Below are positions 58,086-64,000 of a stretch of 64,000 nt of DNA, in pieces. The DNA is from Oscarella lobularis (taxonomy: Eukaryota > Porifera > Homoscleromorpha > Homosclerophorida > Oscarellidae). The position numbers were made by a program, and so were the translations under genes. The stretch is from NCBI RefSeq assembly GCF_947507565.1, contig NC_089193.1:620001-684000 (forward strand), given 5' to 3'. Positions within the stretch are counted from its first letter, which is position 1. The number at the start of each line of letters is the position of its first letter. The notes under the pieces were generated by a model, which did not search any database, was not told the DNA's origin, and saw only the letters and a program-made list of their open reading frames with translations.

Positions 58086-61000
58086 TCAAAGGGAGCTCTT
58101 GGCTGTTTTTGCAAAAGAGTTTCTCACTTGACTGCTAAAAGTGTGAAACAAGATATTACGGAAAAATTCTCTACCCAGGAAAATTATTAGGTTTATTTTA
58201 CCGATTTTGTAATGATAACAAATCTCTTCCAATCTGAGCACAACGTCGTCAAATGTGGGTCGCCGAAACGGACTTGCACTCCAGCACAACCGAGTTAATT
58301 CTTTCATCTGTTTATCACCAGCGAATGCAAACTCAGGCCGAAGACCGCATGAAACAATCTGATTCAGAATGTCATTCGTAGGCAAACCCAGTTGGGTGTG
58401 CTCCCAATAGGGAAGTTTCCCTGTTTGAATTTCCCACAAGGCAATTCCATAGCTGTAGACGTCAACGGACAAGTCGTATTCGCGTCCCAAAATAATTTCT
58501 GGAGCTCTGAAGAAAGATGTACCAACGCCTTTGGTTCCTCTTACGGGTCCAACGCGTTTGAGTCCGTTATCCGTTACTTGAGGAACGATTTTAGTGCAGC
58601 CTAAGTCGGCGACCTTGACGATGCCGCGACTGTCAATGAGCAAGTTGTCGCATTTTAAATCGCGATGCATTCGACCCAGTTTATGCAGATATCTCATTCC
58701 TTTGGCTGCATCAATGGCGTATTTTACTTGAAGATGTATGGGCATGAGTTTGTATATGTATTTGGTGTCCAATTCTTTTCGCACTGATCCGCGTTCCATG
58801 AATTCAAGAACGATGAATGGATTGTCGCTCGTTGTCTTACCGGTGCCAATAAACCGAACAATGTTACCGTGACATATCGACTGCAGTAATTCGCTTTCGT
58901 CGTTGAAGTCTCGAAGCTGCTCATTGGTGCAATCTTCTGCGCTTATTTTGAGCACTTTGACAGAGACAGTCTGATTGCGGTACTCAGCGCTCCACACAAT
59001 ACCGTATGATCCTTGTCCGATCGTTTGTTTGAAAACGACTTCTTCATGATTGACTGCCCATATACTTGACAGTTTGGTTACTGTCTTTACCGCTTGATGT
59101 AACTCGATTTGCTGTCTTTGCAACAGCTCGTCTTTACGTATTGCCAATTCCTGATGACGTCGTATTTTCTTGATAAAATAGACAGCAGCTGCGACCAAAA
59201 GCACAGCAGCCAGAGTTCCGGAGCTGATGATGAGAAGAATTGGAGTTTGGCACTTGTCTCCTCTATATCCAAAGTGACAATGACAGAATATCGAAACGTT
59301 AGAGTGTGGAATACATTCACCATGAGAACACCACTTTTCCGGACAAGTACATTTCTCTTTCGAAGATGATTCATCGGAGAGCGTGATTAAGGGACGAGGG
59401 CAACGCGTGCAGGTCTTTGAACCAACGTTTTCACTGTACGTGTTCTTTGGACACTTTTGGCATGCATTGAGACTGATGTCAGAGCTGTACGTTCCGGGCG
59501 GGCACCCAAGTTGAAATGAGTACAAGAAGGGCTGGTATCTAGTTGCATACTCGAGACTCACTTGTACTGTGAACAGCTTCTGCTTGAGAGCTACAAGAAA
59601 TCCAAACATTTTTGCAATTGGTTCGGCTGTAATCAAAGTTTTTTCTTTTCCTTCCCCGGTTGGAGAAACTTCCAATTTCCTCAGCGATGTGAAGCCTGAG
59701 GAATTTCTTAAAGCATAAAAGGCATAACCAACCACCAAGTCTGTTTGAGGCCTGAACGCAGCCAGAATCATTTGCCGCAAAACGTTTCCATGGCGAAGAA
59801 TTATCTGTTATATTTACGAAGAAAATGTCGTGATTACAGAAAGAAATGTTATCTTTGAGCAATCCACCATAAACAAGCAAATGATCATTCAACACTGCTG
59901 CATAGGTAGATGAACCACGGTAAAAATTGTTAGAGTTCAAAAAAAGGGTAGAGAGAATTTTTTGATTGCTGTGACGACGTGGACGATGCCACGTCGATGT
60001 CATCGTTCTCAAGTTTGGCGTCAAAACCCAGAACTCCGTCTGGCCACAGCAGGTATCATCAAGTGAGCCGTAGAGAATTAATGATCCGTTTTTCATTGGC
60101 GTAAGAGCGGCATATATATGACCTTTCGGCCGCCTCTTAGACTGCTTCATCGGAGTCCAAACTCTCAAGCTTACCGTGTATAACCACAGCTCATTCTTTA
60201 TCTGGTGAACCTTCAAGTTGTTTATCCACAAGCCCAAGAAAACAACAAGGTTATCGCTATCGAAAACAGAGACAGCACCTAAGTGAAAAGGTATTTGTCT
60301 GTCAGGTTTGTATAGCATCCACCTCTTTGAGTCAAAGTCCAATTGCCAAAATGGGCCTTCGAAGGGGATTCCACAGCCAAGCTCTGGTAGATCTTCTAGA
60401 AGATGTTTATTTGAACTCCAGGCGCACTTAAATATTAGAGAACTCCCAACCCCATAAACAGTTGGTGGAGGCTCAGCATTGAAGCAATCGGTAGTGGAAG
60501 GCGAAAGACGAGGAGAAGGCAAACTGGTCAAAGTCAAATCTTTTGTGTTGCTCCCGTCTATAGCTGCGCGGAGGTTTACCTTCCACGCTGCAAGGAAGTT
60601 TTCACAGCTACCGTCGAAGCATTGTTTTGCAAACATGAAAACCTGTTTGTCAACGCTGATAGCAGTAGGCACTTCACTCTCAGGAAAACTAAAGCCAGAT
60701 TCCTTTTCAAAAGTAAGACTTAGTAACGTTTCTCTTTTTCTTTTCAAATCGTACATAAACGATTTTCGACTACTTGTAATCAGCACCAAACCAAATTCTT
60801 GTAAGAAAGTTCCAGTTCCTGGCTGAAAGTCACGATGGACCATGCTGGAAAATGTGTCGTAATGTGACCATGTCAACGTCAACGTATCTAGTTTCCAAAC
60901 GCCAGCGGCTATTTTTTGCTTATTCCCATCGTAGTAGGTATATTTGCCAATAAAATACAGATCAGTTTTTACGGAAAAAGAAAAGTGCCCAGAGAGCAGG

Positions 61001-61731
61001 TCTGGCCAATTAATGTCAGTGGTTGCGCCATTTCCGTGAAAAGTCCATTGATACGTTATATTTCTCTCGTCGGTGTCATTTAAGCAGTGCAGCTCCCACA
61101 AATCGCGGGTTTCATTATGGGTTGTAGTATTGATAATACCGCCGTATATGAATAACGACTCCTTGCAGTGACACGGACTCTTCTTGCGAAAAACGGCACT
61201 TGCCGAATGCTTTCTACGTCCCGCTGGAGACGGCAGAAGCGGAGAAACTGACAGCTGAAGCCACTTCTCACGAGTTCCGTCAAATAGCCATACCTTTTGC
61301 CTGTGGGGAGGGTCTCCTCCAAACAGTATTACTCGCGTTTCGCAAAGCGTTGTAAGAGAGTGACCATAACGCAAACCTAAGTTGGACGGCGGCGTTACAA
61401 GCGCCCACGAATTAATTCCAGGGCTGTATATCCACGAGTCAGAAAAGCTGCCGTAGAAAGCATTGCCTCCATGAAGTAGTAGACGAGCATACGGCGTGTG
61501 AAAGTTGGAAGAATTTGAATCTGCTTTTTGGCTACGCCGATATGCCACCAAAGCGTAATTTTCGCGTAGTGAAGGTCTGTTACTACTCCATTGTGACACT
61601 TTTAGCCACTTGTTCAAAGCGTCTGAGCCACCACTGCAATCGCCTTCATCGACGCCGAGATCGGCTCCAATGTGAAGGTGATTCGAGCAGAAGGCTAGAG
61701 AGAGAAAAATGAGCAGCTGCCTTTGCATCAC
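58086..61731 (-). CDS. Kelch-ectodomain receptor kinase
   Basis: Signal peptide (MMQRQLLIFLSLAFC), a kelch-like propeller of about 620 residues (YARLLLHGGNAFYG, TRVILFGGDPP, SLFIYGGIINTT, LNDHLLVYGGLLK), and an ephrin-receptor-like cysteine motif (CPPGTYSSDISLNACQKCP). An EGF-like module follows (CSHGECIPHSNVSIFCHC), then one membrane helix (LLIISSGTLAAVLLVAAAVYF), a charged juxtamembrane coil and a kinase: GQGSYGIV, VSVKVLK, HRDLKCDN, ADLG instead of DFG, FRAPE, DVYSYGIALWE. HRDLKCDN points to a TKL-type Ser/Thr rather than tyrosine kinase. The kelch and kinase parts lie in two frames that must join near 59780 through a short intron or a frameshift. The kinase ends near KIGK at a possible donor; the last codons overlap a facing pseudogene. 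Confidence 0.82.
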
Positions 61732-63462
61732 ATCAGTTAGGAATGCCCTCGATCAGCTTTCGATTTGCGCAAGATGCACTTAGGGAAGCTCGATGTTCTC
61801 CCTGCGCGGGCCGCGGCTGGGTTATCCCCGTGCGAGGGAGGTAATAATTTTCTACCCATCCATGCAGTGGTACGTACACTCTTTTGCCATAAAGCTGTGC
61901 GTCACAGAGCAACTTCCCCAGTCATGCAAACCCAAAGGATCGAATTCTGAGACTGACGACGGCCTACTGGGATTGCCTCGGCTTTCGAGTTGCGCAAGAG
62001 AGGAACACCCAACTTCAACCTGGCGGGTTTTCCCCGTTAGGGAGAGTTGCGTCGCTAGCGTATCGCTATACTCGTCGACCGGATAATATACATAGAAAGA
62101 CGTCGCGATGACGCCTGTCGCCTGTTGTACAAGTACGGTATGGAGAAAGATGGAGAAGGCCCTTATAACAAAGACTAGCTAATGAAATTGCTCTATATAC
62201 AAGAAAAAAGGAAAAGACACCCCAAATAGCTACGTCCATATCTCAGTCGAATTAGAAAAAAATCTCGATCGAGCTAGAGTCTGAGAAGCCTACGGAACAA
62301 AAGAATTTAACTCGCTGCCTGTCTACGAGTGGAGATGAATTAATTTTTAAGAGGACTGAATCTGACCGGAATTTGGTACATAGTACTCAAACGGCTCTCG
62401 ACTATGTAACGCATTTTTTCTATCTAGCTCTACTTACAGCAATTTATTTCCGTCGAAATTTCAATCGAGCTCTTACTGACCGGTATATGACATCATTGGC
62501 ACTTCGAAGTCACCTAAAACACCCGTTTCATTGACAAGGGGCCCCGTCTATTCTTGAAGGACTTCGTCTCGTGCCGTACTCAAGCACAGAATTTCGCAAA
62601 GTATACATCGTTGCCTTCTACCAGTCCACGCATAGATCCACGTCTTCTCGCCTCCGGGACTCTCCTGTTCTGATCCGGGTTAACGTTCGAGCTGCATGCT
62701 TCCTTCATTTCGACTTGAGGTTTCCACGAGCTACCTTTTCTGTGTCAGCGACAGTTGTGGATGGAGAGGAATACGAAGTAATTATTCGTGGCGGTATCGT
62801 TTTTACAAAAGTGAGGCCTCCTACGGGGTATCGCCTGCAGTTTCTCGCATCTCAAAACAGAAGGAAAGCTTTGCAAGTAAAGATCGATCGTTCTGTTTGA
62901 AGGCATGCTGAGAGCCTACGCTGAGACGAGCAATCGAGGGAGCTCATTGGTTCTCCATCAAGTAAGACCCAAAATTACTTGTCTCTGCATCGATGCTCGT
63001 CTTTCCTTTTTCGTGCATCGTAGGCCTTTTTCGACGACGAGACGAAAACGTATAAAGGCTTGTCAGGCTTCCGCTAGACGTATACGCGCCTGCACGTTCA
63101 CAGCATCCGCTGAGGGGCAAAAGTCTCGTGGCCCGGGTGGCCGTGAGCCCTCAAAAGGGGCCTCTTCAATTTTCTCGAATTGTTTCTTACGTAGCTGTCT
63201 CAAAAGCGATATAGCCCTTACAAAGTCCCGCATTCCTGTACAAAGAGTTTAATTTGTGCTGAAATCGTACCAATTGATATCGCTGCGTCTCGATCTAGCT
63301 GTGACTGTGAAGGTGTGTCGTCTCTAGCATTGACTAAATCGTCTCATTTCAGTGACGGTATCGACCCTGGTTACAGCCAGACGAACCACAGATATAACTT
63401 GGAAAGACTGTGGCGGTTGAATTAAGCGTGGGTTTACGCTTACGTCTAGCTAGACTTTCAGG
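61697..63462 (-). repeat. 5' flank of the kelch receptor-kinase gene, duplicated at 29480-31243
   Basis: Runs from the first codons of the receptor kinase outward. It nearly matches 29480-31243 in reverse orientation over about 1.76 kb, with only scattered substitutions and small gaps. Frames such as 61793-62086 exist in both copies and contain no domain. The outer part (about 62900-63462) is the dispersed repeat also seen at 8868-10265. It must contain the promoter; no core element is obvious. Confidence 0.85.
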
Positions 63463-63589
63463 CGGTTCCGGCTTGTTTCATTTGGCTTATTCTACTTCAA
63501 CTCTGAATCGTTCGCCTCGTTCTTAGTGTGGCTGAAAGAAAACGTACCTTTACAGTATTTCAACATTAACTTATTTATTTCTTTATACT

Positions 63590-64000
63590 AGGTGGCTACA
63601 GCAGCTGAACTGAGCGGCTCGCACGATACTGTTTCAATGGCTTCTCATGGCGACGCCCTTCGCGTCTTCTTTCGCCATCTCCGCAGTCGTCCTCGATCGC
63701 TGCTCCTTCTCAACAACGCTGACGACTTCGACTTTCTCAATCGCTGTTTGCCCGGTCACGCCGTCGCGTGCCGCATCGTTATAACGACGCGTCGAGCGCA
63801 AACACACAACGTCTTTCGATCACAAGCGAAACGTCAGCCTTCTCACTCTGAACGTTCTCGATGAGCGGAAAGCGGTCGTCGTTCTTCTTCACCTGTCTGG
63901 CATGCGACCAGAATCGCACGCGACGATAGACTACAACAAGAGAAAGTATGCAGAAAAAGTTGCTGTCGGGCCACCGGAAGGACGACTGCCTCGCACTCGC
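63590..64000 (+). CDS. NB-ARC (STAND ATPase) fragment, open at the window edge
   Basis: After a TTTATACTAG acceptor the frame reads VFFRHLRSRPRSLLLLNNAD then VACRIVITTRRAQTHN. These match the Walker B/RNBS-type LLLLDNADD and VIITTR motifs of NB-ARC ATPases in NLR-like immune receptors. A second frame continues with NVSLLTLNVLDERKAVVVLL and YNKRKYAEKVAVGPPEGRLP, typical of the next part of the domain, so a one-base frame change near 63815 separates them. The P-loop exon would be upstream and was not found before 63590. It is either a gene with a small splice I cannot place or a pseudogene. Confidence 0.55.

Noticed and set aside
1-64000. Search for tRNA and rRNA genes
   Set aside because: No cloverleaf with A and B box sequences or rRNA core could be recognised by eye; a covariance-model search would be decisive.

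Overview
The window looks like nuclear DNA of an early-branching animal, most probably a sponge. The coding regions are split by very short introns (about 40-70 nt where both ends can be read). They encode animal-type modular signalling proteins: a receptor tyrosine kinase with C-type lectin, SRCR and EGF domains, kelch-domain kinases, ankyrin-ROC-COR-Death proteins, rhodopsin-like GPCRs and an NB-ARC ATPase. There are no operons or bacterial signals. The sponge assignment is inferred from this domain repertoire; a placozoan, cnidarian or other simple animal is not excluded.

Layout. 1-560 is a fragment of a foldback transposon. 874-7127 (-) is a lectin/SRCR/EGF receptor tyrosine kinase. 8.4-10.3 kb holds a tandem repeat and a dispersed repeat carrying a nested palindromic element. 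12.2-14.7 kb (+) has a truncated GPCR and a disrupted GPCR. 16.6-20.5 kb (-) is an ankyrin-ROC-COR-Death gene. 21.1-25.7 kb (-) is a kelch/coiled-coil/kinase gene whose first kelch exon is interrupted by a 1.68-kb foldback element. 26.1-28.8 kb (-) is a secreted beta-helix protein. 29.5-31.2 kb is an inverted duplicate of the 5' flank and first codons of the kelch receptor-kinase gene found at 58-61.7 kb. 31.2-32.8 kb (-) is a lectin/SRCR pseudogene. 33.0-38.2 kb is a field of mini- and satellite DNA containing a possible INO80E first exon. 41.3-43.0 kb is a foldback element with a nested hAT-like MITE. 43.4-48.6 kb is a composite element with an integrase (-) and a divergent HECT ligase gene (+), flanked by inverted CCATGAA arrays. 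49.35-53.4 kb (+) is a second ankyrin-ROC-COR-Death gene. 54.9-56.0 kb is a third foldback element. 57.4-58.1 kb (+) is another lectin/SRCR pseudogene. 58.1-61.7 kb (-) is a kelch-ectodomain receptor kinase. 61.7-63.5 kb is its duplicated 5' flank, and 63.6 kb onward (+) is an NB-ARC fragment.

The real genes share a theme: recognition ectodomains coupled to kinases, and cytosolic GTPase/Death scaffolds. This resembles the expanded immune and sensory receptor sets of sponges. Duplicated fragments and pseudogenes of the same families show the region is turning over, and at least two classes of foldback element contribute. One class has TA target sites with ends starting GAG. The other has 9-bp target duplications with ends starting TAG. 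All functions are inferred from motifs read by eye; exon boundaries are approximate.
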